DNA from: Chaunax sp. Z400
Lineage: Eukaryota > Chordata > Actinopteri > Lophiiformes > Chaunacidae
Assembly (NCBI GenBank): GCA_037577475.1
Contig: CM075204.1
Coordinates: 10,570,855 to 10,634,854 of the forward strand
Reading direction: 5' to 3'
DNA: 64,000 bases
A program made the translations under genes and the position numbers. Under the pieces are notes generated by a model, which did no database searches, was not told where the DNA came from, and saw only the letters and a list, made by a program, of their open reading frames with translations. Positions 1 to 13,085 of the stretch are shown here, piece by piece. Every line of letters starts with the position of its first letter. Position 1 is the stretch's first letter.

Positions 1-1074
1 TTGTACTGCCATAAATGTTATTATTATTATTATTTTTCATCTTGATCCCTGGACAGATGTTACAAAGTCACCCTAAAAAAACAGAACAGTTATTCAAATC
101 ACATTCTTTTTAGATATCTGTTGTTTGTTTGTTTTGTTGTTGTTTTTTCTTTTTTTGTATACGTCTAGGAACTTATCTTATATTTATATTTATATTCGTC
201 TCACTTCCATGCATGCCAATCGTCTATTAGGAGAGTGACAAAATAAAGATCTTGAACTTGAACGAGACATTTCACTTAAAACCAGCACCAGCACCAGCTC
301 CATTGTGGGGCAATGGGGCTTGTGGCGGAAATGAAAGTGAATCAGAAATACCCTCAGGATCCATAGGATACAATTAGTGTCTGTACCAAATTTTGGGTTC
401 GTCACTAAGAAGATGATAAGAGAAAAAAAAAGACCAACTGGTCATCCTATATAAAGTCATGGGAATACCAAAGTTGGTGGGACTCATCGTCATGGCAATC
501 CTTCCAATAGTTATTAAGATACTGAATGGTGAGCCGAGCGACTGACCAACATTTCCAATGTGGCTGAAAAACATCCCTTCATCATCCCTTTTTCAGTGTC
601 TCATGATAAAAAAATCACACCATATGAAAACTGTCTATAACCTTTGTTTATTACATCTTTAATTAAAAACGATAACAATCATGAAATGCAGCAGCCTTAT
701 TGCTCAATCCAATTTAAAAGTGGTTGGAAGGCATTAGAGGGATGAAAGCTGATTTCTAATCTCAATAAACACACATGCAAAGCCGGCACTTAGCTTCAAG
801 GGACTTCCAAATTATTCCATAGTAGTAGTGCTGTCGTGACCGGGGCTTCATCTCCAGATGTGATAGGTCGAAACGGAGGAGGAAGCGATTAATGAATCAC
901 ACCTTGTTTGCTTTGCTTCCTTGCATCGATTAAGGATAGGGACTGCAAAGAGCAGTTGCTAAATGTTTCATAAGGCATGAATTAAGAATGTGAGGATCCC
1001 CTCTAGGGAAGACAAAAGACAGCAGGCGGATAGTGAGAGGAAAAAGCTATTGAACACTGGGAAGGATCACTGAG

Positions 1075-1076
<2 letters not shown>
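1..1076. other. Non-coding flank, no gene seen
   Basis: No reading frame here looks like an exon. Positions 18-35 are a short (TTA)n run and 121-160 are T/G-rich. Around 243-263 an AATAAAG followed by a repeated TTGAAC word resembles the 3' tail of an old retroposon, but too little is left to classify it. The segment from about 730 to 1,000 is free of simple repeats. Confidence 0.5.

Positions 1077-1161
<85 letters not shown>
1077..1161. repeat. (GT)n microsatellite, about 42 units
   Basis: This is an uninterrupted GT dinucleotide tract of 85 bp, the longest pure dinucleotide run in the window. Long pure tracts of this kind are typical of fish genomes and are usually length-polymorphic. Confidence 0.98.
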
Positions 1162-1162
<1 letters not shown>

Positions 1163-4100
1163 CTGCACTTGTGCATGCTAAGGTTAGTTTTCCTGGAAAG
1201 CCATAGGCCACATATGAAGCTTCATTGCTGTAAAGAGGAAGTCACTTGAGGCAGACACACACATAAAAACTAAACAACAGACAAACACACACACTTAGTC
1301 CACTCATGCAGATCAGTAAAGCTGATGATCTTAAAGTGTAATCCATCCTGAACAGCAGCTCTGCTTGTGTCTTTGGGTTCATTTCGAAGCGTCTGGGTCC
1401 TTTGAATCTAAATCCACAAAATCCATTTAACCATGTTATGAAGTTCTTTAATTCAAATCAATAACACAAAATGCTTTTCAAAGTCTCCGAGGGCTGTTTC
1501 AAAAAGCGAAAAAGGAGATGTGAGGGTGCAATGGGAATATTGCAAACGAAGAAAACAAGTCGCTGGATCAAACATTGCTCACAAATTCACACTCCAGCAC
1601 ATTTAAGGAAAAGTCTGTCGACACAAGAGACAATTATCTTGCATCTAATTCAATTAATTTCAAGAGAAGTGGTAGATGATTTCAAAATATTTATATATTT
1701 AAGCAACGAATACAGTTGATTTAAAACCAATGGGTCTTTTCAGGTCATCAGCCTCACACCTTCCTTGTTTGTAGACGATTGTACTACCACTGGGCCGAGG
1801 GGAGAAACGGTACTTTATCTAAATGACTGCTGAGAGAGAGGGAGGGTTGAGCTCTCCCAGGAAAAGTGGGTTTTCTTTGAATTCAGTTTGGGAAATGAGT
1901 GTTGGCTGTAATGGGTTCATTAAGGAGTTTGCCAGCAGCCGGTGTGGCTGGCATGCCTACTCAAATTGTTCTTCTTTCAGTGAATTCCAGAGAGTTGCTT
2001 TTCATTTAAAGGACAGGACAGCACACTCGGTAAGTCTGAGAAGACGACCAGGTTTGTTGAGGCACAGACACACAGCTAGGTCTGCAAGGAATTAGCTGCA
2101 GGACTGAATTAAAGTAGATGGAAAAAGATACAAATAAGTGAAAAAAATCACGAAGAAATCTTGCATGTATTTGTCATAACGAGTTTACTTTGTGAACTCT
2201 GACGACTTTGACAAATAGCAAAATACTCATAATTGATCATTTTGCGCTACATAACAACAAATTATCAAGAGTTATAAGGCAGGCGTCCAAAATCTCCCAC
2301 ATGTGCTGAGTTAATTTGAGAGGGTAACCTTTAACACGATAGCTTAATATTCATATCATTTTCACACTCATCAAACCTTCATCGTAATCCATCTGTTCTG
2401 TACGCAAGCATCTGTGTTCTCTCTGCACTCATTTATTCAAATCTTGCATAATTTGCCTGCAACTAAATAAATCCCTCGCATTTAATGACAGAATGCATTG
2501 TTGGTAATTTCCCTGCAGCATGACACGAGTATTTCCTGATCTTCCCCCTATTATCAGCAGGATGGCATAATTTGTCTATGCCTTATGATACTGACATGTC
2601 TATCGCTCAGATCTGGTTACATTTAGGTTACATTTAGTTAAAAGAAACATTTTGTGAACGTAAAGCAGACATTTCTACAGCCACACATTCCTGTAGCTCT
2701 TTGCAACGACACATAAACAATCCATATTGCAGCTCCTGAAGACAGCGTACCAATTTCCTGAACTTTACACCAAAACAAAATATCTGTATGAGGTAAACAG
2801 AATGGCATCCTTGCAAAGGGCAGGCGGATGAGAGAGTCATTCATTCACCCCCATCCCTCCTCTGCCCTCCCCCAACTTCCCTCTGCAAACCAATACTGAT
2901 CCCGAGCAGCAGAGGGGCTGACGGAGGGCCTGTCCGGCAGACACGCCGACTGTGCCCAGTGGTGGATTAATGTGGTTACTATTGAATACCTGGGTTAGGA
3001 ATCGATCTGTCTGTGCGTGGCATGAATGTGCAAGGAGGTGGGATCGGTGCGTGAGTGTTGTGGTGCTTGTGGGATGTGCTCTCTTTGTGCGTATACTGCG
3101 TGTCTTCTCGAGTTTGCCGTGACCTTTAAACCGTGCTTGTTTGCCTCGTGCTGATGTGTGTACTACATTGATTTCAATACACTGCTCGTCCTCTCGAATG
3201 TTCGTTTTCACATGATTCACATGTCTGCCTCTGTGTGAGCACGCACATTTACCAGCCTTCCCTTTTGATTCTCGTTAATTGTATCTGCGGGCCATGTCTT
3301 CGCTGATCACCTGTCTCCATTTGGACGATGGATGGAGGGCTGATGCCATGATAGGTTTCTTCATTGCCCGATACAGCTCTATTAAATCTAGTCTAATTTC
3401 ATTTTCCTTGGTGATTTGGCCACATGTCTCCAGCACAGAGGCCTCAATGAGCTCTGGATTGAATTGAATCTAGGCATATCAGCCTCTGAAGGGATCAGAT
3501 TTAGCTTTAGTTCCATGGCAGCAGGTGAGTGTTTTTGATTTGATTGTGCTTGGAGGTATCTTTTGTATGTTTTTGCATGCTGCGGTGGCCAGAAAGCACC
3601 ACTTGTAATGTTTGTGAACTATTTTCCCAGACCAGTTGCAAAAACACAATCACAATAAAAAAAAAAAAGACAAAAATATCCATATAGTGTAGACACTGAA
3701 ATAATGAAAAATGAATGGGAAGAATGATGAAAGTTTGAAAAACGTTGGAAGTAAATTAAGGATTTACATCTTACCTAATTGCTCTGGTGGATGCAGCAGT
3801 TTTTTTATAAAACATGTTTAATTATTGTTGATTTTCTCTGTTGTACTTTCAGAGCCATCTTAGAGAGACTTTATTAAGATTTCTCGCTTCGTCTTTTCAG
3901 GCGTTTTGGGAAAACGGGTCACACTCTGGTTTCATTTAAAAGGTAGTGTCTGGATTTTAAGGAGCGGAAGAAAAATGGTTGCATCTCGACCGATGTGTTG
4001 AAGCGGAATCAAATATTACTCATTATTATGCATTTCTTTTCATTTACAGTGTCATTATTCCATTTGAGTTCTTTGAAACTGAGAATGACCAAACTTCTTT

Positions 4101-4511
4101 TATTCATTTATTCACTAATCACTGATATTGAGGGAGAAGGCCCAGCATTGAGACCATAAAGTAATGATAAAGGCAACTCTTACTGAAATAAAAACCAAAA
4201 AAATGGTCCTAATTTAGTGTATAACTAATCACACACAAACGTACACCAGACATACTGCACACACATGCTGCACACCCTGACAGCGATCCAACAATCTGGG
4301 TAAAAATCCTCCCAGTCAGTGATCACCTCTGATCTGTAAATCAGTGGCTTCTGGTTGCTTCCTCCCAGCCTGCTGCCTCAGTGTCTCCATGGGTGGGTTT
4401 CTTTGACTAAGACCATGCAGCAGCATGTAGCCACTGGTGATGAATTGTCCCATTACTCTGTGACTTCCCTGCTGTTTACCAGTGGTCTACCACAGTGTGT
4501 TTTACATTCTG

Positions 4512-4513
<2 letters not shown>
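1162..4513. other. Non-coding, no gene seen
   Basis: No exon is supported. The short frames here lack splice context, including a 127-codon minus-strand frame at 2,837-3,220. A 13-bp word is tandemly doubled near 2,618-2,640. A poly-A run lies at about 3,658. The block 3,280-3,530 is unique in composition and free of repeats, so it could be conserved non-coding sequence, but that needs a cross-species alignment. Confidence 0.5.

Positions 4514-4547
<34 letters not shown>
4514..4547. repeat. (GT)n microsatellite
   Basis: This is a pure GT dinucleotide run of about 17 units. It creates artificial Cys-Val repeats in overlapping open frames, which should not be read as protein. Confidence 0.97.
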
Positions 4548-4550
<3 letters not shown>

Positions 4551-4796
4551 ATATCCTATTATCAGGTCCAAATGTCTTCATGGACATAAAAACATGAGGA
4601 AAATCTTTCTAAATAAGACATTTTTACGATCCTGTAATGTAGTCCCTGATGAGTTTAGGATTATATCCTGGATTTGGAGTTAAGAAACCAGCTGAATACA
4701 TTATACATATTAACACTATCATCAAATAATTATGAATTACACAACCAGTGATTATGGAGCAACTTTATTATTCAGTTGGAGTCATGCTCTCCACCA

Positions 4797-4898
4797 AAGC
4801 TGCATTCAATATTTGGACTTTTAGCTGCTCAATATTGTGTTCATGAGCTCATTAACAGTGTCTGTCTGCTGTTTGCTGCTCAGCAGGTAGTCAAGTGT
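4797..4898 (+). repeat. Dispersed repeat family C, fragment
   Basis: This stretch shares an ordered set of words with segments at 21,552, 39,025 and, on the opposite strand, 57,340. The words are TTTTAGCTGCT, GTTCA, a CATTAAC/CTAAC word and CAGCAGGTAGT. The order is kept although the copies are quite diverged. I recognise it as a common interspersed repeat of teleost genomes but cannot give its class. Confidence 0.55.
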
Positions 4899-7037
4899 GT
4901 TTATAAATCCTAAAGCAGAAGTTATTTTTACATATATATGTTTTGTGTGATCACCCATATTTGTTTGTTATATTTATATATTTGTTTGATTGTTTGCAAG
5001 ATATCTAGAAATGTTGTCAGTGTATTTTGCTTTTGTGTCTCGGTGGGTCTTGAGAGAAGGAGGAGTTGACTGAATTTTGACAAATGGGCGATTCTGGATA
5101 ACTTTTCCACCTTCTTCAACATTTCAAGACTTTTCAATATTGTACCACTACCGTGTAAAAACAAATAATAGATGGATCATAACCTAGATCTGGGAAATGG
5201 TGAATGTAAGCAGCACCAAAAAGATGGTCATAAAATGGTGACATTAATGCTGAGAATATCCAAATTCTGGGAAACATTGTCCATCAGCGTTGACAATGTC
5301 AATCAATGAAAGAGTCCTGCCAGAGTCCTGCTCTCTGTTGAGCCCATATTGATACTTGAAGTCTGTTTTACTGAATTAAAACAATGATATCCAATGAAAT
5401 AAGATGAAACAGCTCCATGCATTTAATGAATAGACAGCTAGTAGCTAAATGGTATTTTGTAAATTGTACAATTTTTTACACATCTTTATCAATTCTGTTG
5501 ATTTTGCTCTATTAGTTCTTTCCATTTATGTTTGAAGAAGGTTTAAAGTCACAAGTATGTTTCATAAGAAAGATGCACATCCCTCCTCTTTGATTTTTCC
5601 CCCCACAAAGGCACACACTCACCGGTTATGATATAGTGCAATATAGTGAATTATGACATTCCCACATCGGACAAACAACCTATGGCTTCTGCACATTCGT
5701 GAGCTAAGCCCATCCCACACAGACAAGCATGATCATAAAACGTGATATGTGACCAAACAAAGTAGTCCTCAGTTAAAAACTCATAACAGCAGAGTGATTT
5801 GTTGTCCGCTGCAGTAGCCTTGCCACTTAATTGAAACACAAATGGAACCAGTCAGCTCAGTGGTTGCCTCTGAGACCCCGAGGCTATTTATTCTCTTGGT
5901 TGCACTTCTGCAACCTGATATAAATATGTCATAATTCATGACAATTCATGATTAACTAATGTGAAGCCTGATGCACTCATTCACTCTTCATTAACCAACC
6001 CTTTGCCCTCCTGGCTGCTTTCCGAATATTTTATTGTTATCAACATTTATGAAATATTTCACTGCTTCACTTTATTATCTTAGCAGCTTAAATCTAACAG
6101 GCAACTCCTCCCTAATTCATTTCAACTAATCAGGTCATCCTCAAGCTACCCCTCCTCTCTATACCTGCTCAGGAACCAATCACTAATAACCATCCTCTTC
6201 ATCAATCGAGTTAAGCATACCTGGAGAACACTGCTTCTGCCTCCTGATGCTTATGCATACATTCCTACCCCTGCCTCTTTTTTTTTTCTGGCTGCAGCAC
6301 ATTGCTGTTGCTGTTAAGTGCTGTTTGCTGTACTCTGTCGTCTTGTGTGAAGCCGGTTAGTGAATCTGTAAAGCTGCTGTTGAATCATTCGTAATGCACC
6401 AAAGACTGTTTTGCCTCAAGAAGGCTTGTTATGGAAATGAAACCGTTTGCACCATCGATACCCTGCTGTTAGTGGAAATACAACAACATGTTGGTGTTCA
6501 GAACATCCAGCCTGAATTTTAGTTGTACTGCCATAAACCTGGTTCTCTGAAACTTGCAAAGTTTCCAATCTACGCTCTGTATTCAATGCTTGTTATCCCT
6601 AAATGAGTGTTCCCTTGATGTCATACAGCATACCTGCTACAGTAGTAATTCTGACTGCCCAAAATGTGTTTCTCAGCTATTATAGCTGACACAGCTGTGG
6701 TGTGCAGCTGCCCAGCCGGGAAGGAAAAGATAATAAAAAACAAACTTATCTCAGCCAGAAGCCCATTCATTCCTGTGCCATCCATTTTGTCTGCATATTC
6801 AAACATGAATACATCAGTGGATGCAGAAGAAAACTGCGATAAACATTCCAGCACTGTGACTAATACATGGAAACAAGGGTGCAAATGGGAGGTTGTTACC
6901 TGCTCCTTGTGGCTCCACATGTCAGTCACTCCTCTCATGATTAGAATCGGGGAGGGATGTACAGAGCGGTGGGGTTTGTAGGGCTAGTCGTTGCTATGAG
7001 TCTGCAGTCTGGTCTTTTCACCACCACAACTGGACTC
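4899..7037. other. Non-coding, no gene seen
   Basis: No exon is supported. Opposing 105-codon frames at 6,621-6,938 (minus) and 6,664-6,981 (plus) overlap each other and have no splice or codon signal, so both are probably chance. Short direct words such as AATTCATGA recur around 5,930-5,955. Confidence 0.5.
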
Positions 7038-7275
7038 GTTAACCCTTCTGTTGTGTTCCAGTCAAATGTGACCTTTTATTTCTAAAAATGTTGTCATAAG
7101 GTTCCATGACTTTGTTCAGACATGGCATCTGAAAACACACAAAATAAATTTCGAGAATTTTTATTCAATTTTTTGGTGTTTTATTGAACTTGTGTACATC
7201 CTTGGTGTTCCCGGTCAAAAACGACCAGTCATTAGAAACGCCATTTTTGGCCTCCATGGCAACCCCCATGGGAAC
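7038..7275. repeat. Dispersed GGTCAAA-type repeat, likely old non-autonomous DNA element
   Basis: The segment opens with AACCCTTCTGTTGTGTTCC followed by GTCAAATGTGACC. About 150 bp later a related word pair appears in the same orientation: GTGTTCCCGGTCAAAAACGACC, split here as GTGTTCC then CGGTCAAAAACGACC. Each half carries an imperfect GGTCAAA...GACC palindrome. Fish genomes contain many repeats of this style. I saw no intact terminal inverted repeats or target duplication, so the class is an inference. Confidence 0.45.
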
Positions 7276-7573
7276 CTATATATTAATATCATATACAGTA
7301 TATATAAGAAATATAGATTTTATAAGAAACTCAAGGAACTCAAAGATCTGACTAGGAAATAGCCCAAGGTTAAAAAAAAATAAAAATACATTTAAGTATT
7401 ACTTCATTCAGACCCTCCCTTTATTGTGCAGACTGATCGCATCACCCATGTACTGAAATCCCAAATGTCAAGAATAGTCTCCCGCTTCAGTCGTCGAGTG
7501 GTGGTGATCCAGTTCAAGCCATGTTTAAAATGTAAAAATATACAAGTGAAGCCCATGCAACTCCACACAACGC

Positions 7574-7611
7574 TGTGTGTGTGTGTGTGTGTGTGTATGT
7601 GTGTGTGTGTG
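7574..7611. repeat. (TG)n microsatellite with one A interruption
   Basis: A TG dinucleotide tract is broken once by an A about two thirds of the way along. Confidence 0.96.
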
Positions 7612-8833
7612 TTACTGTGATTAAGAGTTGTCAGTTTGTTTAGCTACTCTCTGCTGACCATTTCAGACCTGCTAATTAGAGCATTTAAACATCAACTATT
7701 CAATTATGTGAATAAAAAGACATCAACAAGTCTGAGAAACTTACTTTAATGTTGAGCATCAAAACCATCACTTGGTATAACAGTCATGATTAATGACTGT
7801 ATTATTATCAGTTTTAGGGGTGCTGAGATGAAATTCAGGTGTGCTTGAGGACCCTAAAAAGGGTCTAAAAGCACTAATGCTGCATAGAGAAGAGTCTGAA
7901 TAGAAAGAGACAGCAGCTGAAATGCTTTTTTTTTACTTCTCTTTTGAGGGAAAGACAAAATAATCATTTTAAGGAACAGGTGGTGAGTTTTTATGTGAGG
8001 GGGATGAAAGTTTGAGTGAAATCAGTGGTTGACTCACACAAAGGCTGAGACTGTGATTGGTGACTAGAGAGAACTATAGAGTAATGATTAGGCAGCTTTT
8101 TCTAGCCTTGATCTCAGCCCGGGAGAGTAATGGCATGAAGATGGGCTATCTTCTCCCACTGTGGGCTCCTGGCTCAGGAAAGGCTTTACCGAGTGAGCTC
8201 ATCAAGTGTTTGGACAGTGACACCATTTCTTATTATGGTGGATATAAAATAACAGTGAAGTAGCAGCTAGCAGATCCTTATTTTCACATCACCAATTATT
8301 ACACTGTCATTAAAATAACTCAACAGATTATGATGGCGATGAATTATCAGGTCTATTTTTTTTACTTGTCAGAAATGTTTCATGGGCAACTGCCTCTGGG
8401 AGAGGAGAGATTTGGAAAGTGTTGCAGTCATTGCAGATTTGAGACAAGCAAAAAGACGTACAGAAACATGGATGTGGATTTTTTTTTTTAAATAGTGAGG
8501 AAGCAGTGAAGGGCAGGAAAAAAGAAACACCTGACAGCTCAAAGCCCTGATTCCACTTTGCCTGCATGAAACTTTACACCTATACAATATTTGGCCCTGC
8601 TCGCCTCATCGCTGTCAGCCTTGAGACTGTCCCTCTTCACACCCAGGCATTATCCACAGTCTGACATGCACGCTCAAATCCAAACTAACACACAAACAAA
8701 CATACACAGTCACAAAAACTGTGTATGCTGTCAGTACACATACCCCCGATGGGTACACACACTTCAAGTGATGTGAAGGAAAAAAATCCTACCAGCTGTC
8801 CACCTACAGATTGAGAGGCTGGAGCCTTACCTG

Positions 8834-8836
<3 letters not shown>
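7612..8836. other. Non-coding, no gene seen
   Basis: No exon is supported. The open frames are under 80 codons and lack splice context. A T/A homopolymer stretch lies at about 8,470-8,492. Confidence 0.5.

Positions 8837-8907
<71 letters not shown>
8837..8907. repeat. (AC)n microsatellite, about 35 units
   Basis: A pure AC tract of 71 bp. It is the complement of the GT tracts at 1,077, 4,514 and 7,574 and lies 350 bp upstream of the 12-bp minisatellite. Confidence 0.98.
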
Positions 8908-8909
<2 letters not shown>

Positions 8910-9252
8910 CTTGTCATTTTAACTGTGCTAACATGCTGAAACTTGCATGTGGTGGTCAAAGGGGATGACAGTTTTTACCCCACGTACTCTGCATCAATAC
9001 ATAAACAAAAATTATTGCATAGGAAATGGGGGAAAACAGACTTTTGACTAATTGCCTCATTGGTGTGAATCAACCGATCTGAAAATGTTGTTTAACCAGC
9101 AGCAGTTTCATCCACCTGCAACCATGCTTGAAATAGTTGATCCATTAAATGAATGACAAACCTGCTGAATGAACAAATCAATCACACACAGATTGTGTTG
9201 TTTGGTTAAAAGGTACCTGCCAGCCTGAATATTTCATCTGGTGTCACAAACT

Positions 9253-10130
9253 GCAAAACCTGTACAAAAACTCATAGACATACACATACACAGAATCATA
9301 CACAAACTCATACACAAACCCCATACACAAAATCATACACAAACTCATACACATACACAGAATCATACACAAAATCATACACAAACTCATAGACATACAC
9401 ATACACATACACAAACTCATACACAAAATCATACACAAACACATACACATACACAAAATCATACACATACACATACACATACACAAACTCATACACAAAA
9501 TCATACACAAACTCATACACAAACTCATACACAAGCTCATACACAAACTCATACACAAGCTCATACACAAGCTCATACACAAACTCATACACAAGCTCAT
9601 AGACAAACTCATACACAAGCTCATACACAAGCTCATACACAAGCTCATAGACAAACTCATACACAAACTCATTCACAAGCTCATACACAAACTCATACAC
9701 AAGCTCATACACAAACTCATTCACAAGCTCATACACAAACTCATACACAAGCTCATACACAAGCTCATACACAAACTCATACACAAGCTCATAGACAAAC
9801 TCATACACAAAGTCATTCACAAGCTCATACACAAGCTCATACACAAACCTGTACACAAACTCATACACAAGCTCATACACAAGCTCATACACAAACTCAT
9901 ACACAAGCTCATACACAAGCTCATACACAAAGTCATTCACAAGCTCATACACAAGCTCATACACAAATCCGTACACAAACCTGTACACAAGCTCATACAC
10001 AAAGTCATTCACAAGCTCATGCACAAGCTAATACACAAGCTCATGCACAAATCCGTACACAAACCTGTACACAAACTTGTATACAAACTCATATACAAAC
10101 CCATACTCAAACTCATGCACAAACCTGTAC
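9253..10130. repeat. 12-bp minisatellite, ACACAAACTCAT / ACACAAGCTCAT
   Basis: From 9,481 to 10,128 the sequence keeps a strict 12-bp register for 54 consecutive units. Two variants dominate: ACACAAACTCAT and ACACAAGCTCAT. Minor variants are AGACAAACTCAT, TCACAAGCTCAT, ACACAAAGTCAT, ACACAAACCTGT and ACACAAATCCGT. The first part (9,277-9,480) is different, mixing 6-bp ACATAC steps with 12-bp units. Because 12 is a multiple of 3 and the unit lacks stops, long frames arise on both strands (335 codons plus; 142 and 238 codons minus). Their His-Thr-Gln or Leu-Val-Tyr-Glu repeats are by-products, not genes. Confidence 0.95.
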
Positions 10131-13040
10131 TGCTCTTTACTCACGTATTCCCTCCATCTCCTACTCTCTCTCTCTCTCTCTCTTTCCAGTGTATTATTTC
10201 TTTGTTTTTAGAGAAAGTGAAGCCACTGGCAGGTACTTTGAGTTCTGATGTGCCAACAGTGATACTCACCAACTCAACCTTTCCTAATTACATACTTCCA
10301 TCCAGACGTAAAACCCTAGTTGTTTACTTGTATGCGTGTTTTTGTGGCCATCTCTGCTGAATTGTTTGCAGCTGGGCATTTTTCACTGAAATGGGACTTT
10401 GTCTCTAGAGCTCACTGGATAGATCTGAGCCCGGGCAGTAAAACTCATTTGGGGGTATTATGGACTGAGCGGAAAAAGTACTGTGAATGGTAGAGTAGAT
10501 TATGGAGCGATTCCCTTGTGCTCTCCTCCTCCTCTTCACATCACAACGCCGATACACACACAGGCTCTGCTGCATTGCTTGTCCTTTGGATCAAACCAGA
10601 TTTGTATTTAGTCAGCTGGGAGCTGGCCAATTCATGCTGCACTAAACAGTATGGCTCGCCAGATTGTGTTGCCATGCCTTTACATTTGTTTGGCTGTCAA
10701 CCAATTTTGGCATAACAAGAAGTCAGGACATGGCAAGGTTAGAGTTTTGTTGAACTCCAATAGGAAATCACACCTGCAAGCATTCATACACCTTGCAAAT
10801 CGTTTCCACCTGCGCACACATAAACAGGAAATACCCCACAAAATACCAATTGCTCCTCTATGCTTCATCTCTCGAGTTTACTGTATATTGCTATTCTAGC
10901 CAACCGAGATTGTTAGATAGCTCAGACAGATATCCCACATCCCCGGATCTCTTTCTGGGTTATTTTCTATTTAGCCTTCTAGTGGCTGGTCTCGCATGGC
11001 TGCACCAGCCTCATCTTGCTCAACGCTGCACCACGAATCCATAAAGCTACCCTGAGGATTCGAGCCTGTCAATTTGTGTTGTTTGTTTTGTTTTTTGTTT
11101 TTTAAAAATTCTGATTCCTGCCCTTCATGGTTCTCCTCTATCCCTGAGTCACAGGTTTGAAGTAAAAGAGATGAAAAGGAAGTAACAGAAATATGTGCAG
11201 GAGACTGGAGATGCAAAGAGCGTTTTGGAAGAGAGGCCGGTGCAGAAAAGTCCAGGGGGCTTGATAGAAATTATGAAAGTGGGAACCAGGGCCCTGGGAG
11301 AGCGGGTAGAGGATATTAAAAGGCTGGAGGGGAAATCTGGGAGCAACAGAATCGGAACAGTCTGAAAGGAATGTGTGGTGTGGAGGAAGAGGTGAGATAG
11401 AAGGGGGCATCAGGGTTGGAAAGACAGTATGGAAAGGGAGTGAAGGAATGACTGAGCATAGTGGTCAGGGAAGTTAAAAGGTTTCCTCAGATTGGAGTTG
11501 ATGGCAGGGGAGAAGAAGGAGAAGGGAAAGGCTGGGGCAGGGCTATAACTGGAGGAGAGATTAGACTGCTGCCTGCCTGTCTAGGACTGATGTAATACAC
11601 AACAAGGTGGCTGTTTCTGATCGAATGATGAGCTTGCAAATTGCCAAGCAGCCCAAAGCATGATAGGACAATGAAAGGAAAAGTTCATCTTATGTAAATC
11701 TTTAGCTTTGCGTTTGTTTATGGTCTAATTCAGAAAGATTTTAACCCATTTAGAAATCAATGATGTCTTAAAAAAGAGATTTGTTTTCACTGGGCCACAG
11801 CTTTATTACAGCAAAACAATACCCGCCAGTAAAGCTTCTGTAAGGAGCCACAGTTTTCCTTCTATAAATGGCCCCTTTACAAGCTTTAGACTGAGCCTGG
11901 CAGATTTAAACCAATGGGAAATGTACACACAATAGCTTTGACTAGAGTCTTGCTTCATGCTCACCTCCTATTCCCACACTTCTGTGTCCAAGTGTCTCAT
12001 AGCTTTGCTTCCAAAAGGCTCATATGGGAACATTTCAGATTCCCGGAGAAATATATTCATTACCATGCAAATTAGTTTGGGAGTTGTTGACTTCAAGCAT
12101 TCGCCATACTTCATTTCAGAGTCTGTAAATGCAATTAATAGGACCTCATTCAAAAGAAAGAGAATTGCCTGCAGATAATTGTCATTGTTGGGATCCTATT
12201 AAAAAGCCCCCCCCCCGCCCCACTCCATAAAACATAGAATTGAGAGGAAATATTCGCCATCACGTCACCGCGACATAGGCCCTGTAATGGGATAATAAAA
12301 CCTCTTTCATCTGCCATGAATAGAGCGATACTCATAACAAAGCAACACAAAATGATTTCTGTCATGATTTCTAAGGCTACGCCTTCCTATTACCATTCTT
12401 GAACAATATATGCAAATGGGCTACCTGCAGCGTCCAGCTACGATGAATGCTGTGTGAAATCCTACTTAGCAGGGATTGGGGAGGAGAAATATGGAGGCTG
12501 GGAGAGACATAAAGAGACGTATGGAACTGGAGCAGAAACAGAAGGATTCAAATGTCGTACAGCAGAAGTGAACCGAAGACCAATACAAGAAATGCATCTT
12601 GTTTCTGAGTCATAAAATAAGCAGCCATGTCAAATTTTGAGGAGGAGGCAGTAAGACAAAGAGGCTTCATGTGGGCAACCGGTCCATCGCTATGGTAATA
12701 ATCCATGATCCAGCATGATAGGAGTCAGAAGCAGGTGATAAGCCAACAGCCCCGAGCAAATGCAGATACAGTCGTTGGACGGACGTTGTGTATGCTCAAG
12801 CTCAGCAAATCTTTGCCATGTTTGGGCAAACAGCACATGAGCTGTGACGTTTTTAAAAAAAAAATAATATTGGTTGAAATGTTGACCACATTCTCCACAG
12901 CCCTGTTTCCAGCAGCAACCAGCTGCCGTCCACACCAGACAACCTCTGACAGAGCCACTGTACTCTACTGTACCTCCCCAGCGCTACGTTTGCAACCAGC
13001 TGCGGTTCTAGATTCTCTCCGAAGCTGCATCAAGCCGTCG
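10131..13040. other. Non-coding, purine-rich island inside
   Basis: A short (CT)n run at about 10,164-10,183 follows the minisatellite directly. Positions 11,160-11,540 are strongly purine-rich on the + strand (GA, GGA and AAAG words). A C10 homopolymer sits at 12,207-12,216. The 11,940-12,180 block is free of repeats and has AT-rich homeodomain-like words with an ATGCAAAT octamer near 12,065. No exon is supported. Confidence 0.5.
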
Positions 13041-13085
13041 ATTAGCTTAGCATAAAGACAGGAAACAGGCCGGTAGCCTGGCTGT
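13041..13085 (+). repeat. Dispersed repeat family D, internal fragment
   Basis: The word TTAGCTTAGCATAAAGAC followed by GGAAACAGG and TAGCCTGGCT is a hallmark of a very common teleost interspersed repeat. A second fragment with the same core lies at 18,069-18,110. What looks like the 5' part of the same repeat is at 58,718-58,813. Copies in this window are truncated and diverged. Confidence 0.65.

Noticed and set aside
2837..3220. 127-codon minus-strand frame
   Set aside because: Composition reflects GT/GC-rich sequence and there is no domain or splice support.
1..6537. 15-bp identical word TTGTACTGCCATAAA at 1-15 and 6,523-6,537
   Set aside because: A match of this length is expected by chance in 64 kb and the flanks do not align.
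9481..10128. Possible CRISPR-like array (regular short repeats)
   Set aside because: The units are contiguous without unique spacers and the genome context is eukaryotic.
9241..10248. 335-codon His/Thr/Gln-rich open frame
   Set aside because: It is the translation of the 12-bp minisatellite; equally long frames exist on the other strand.
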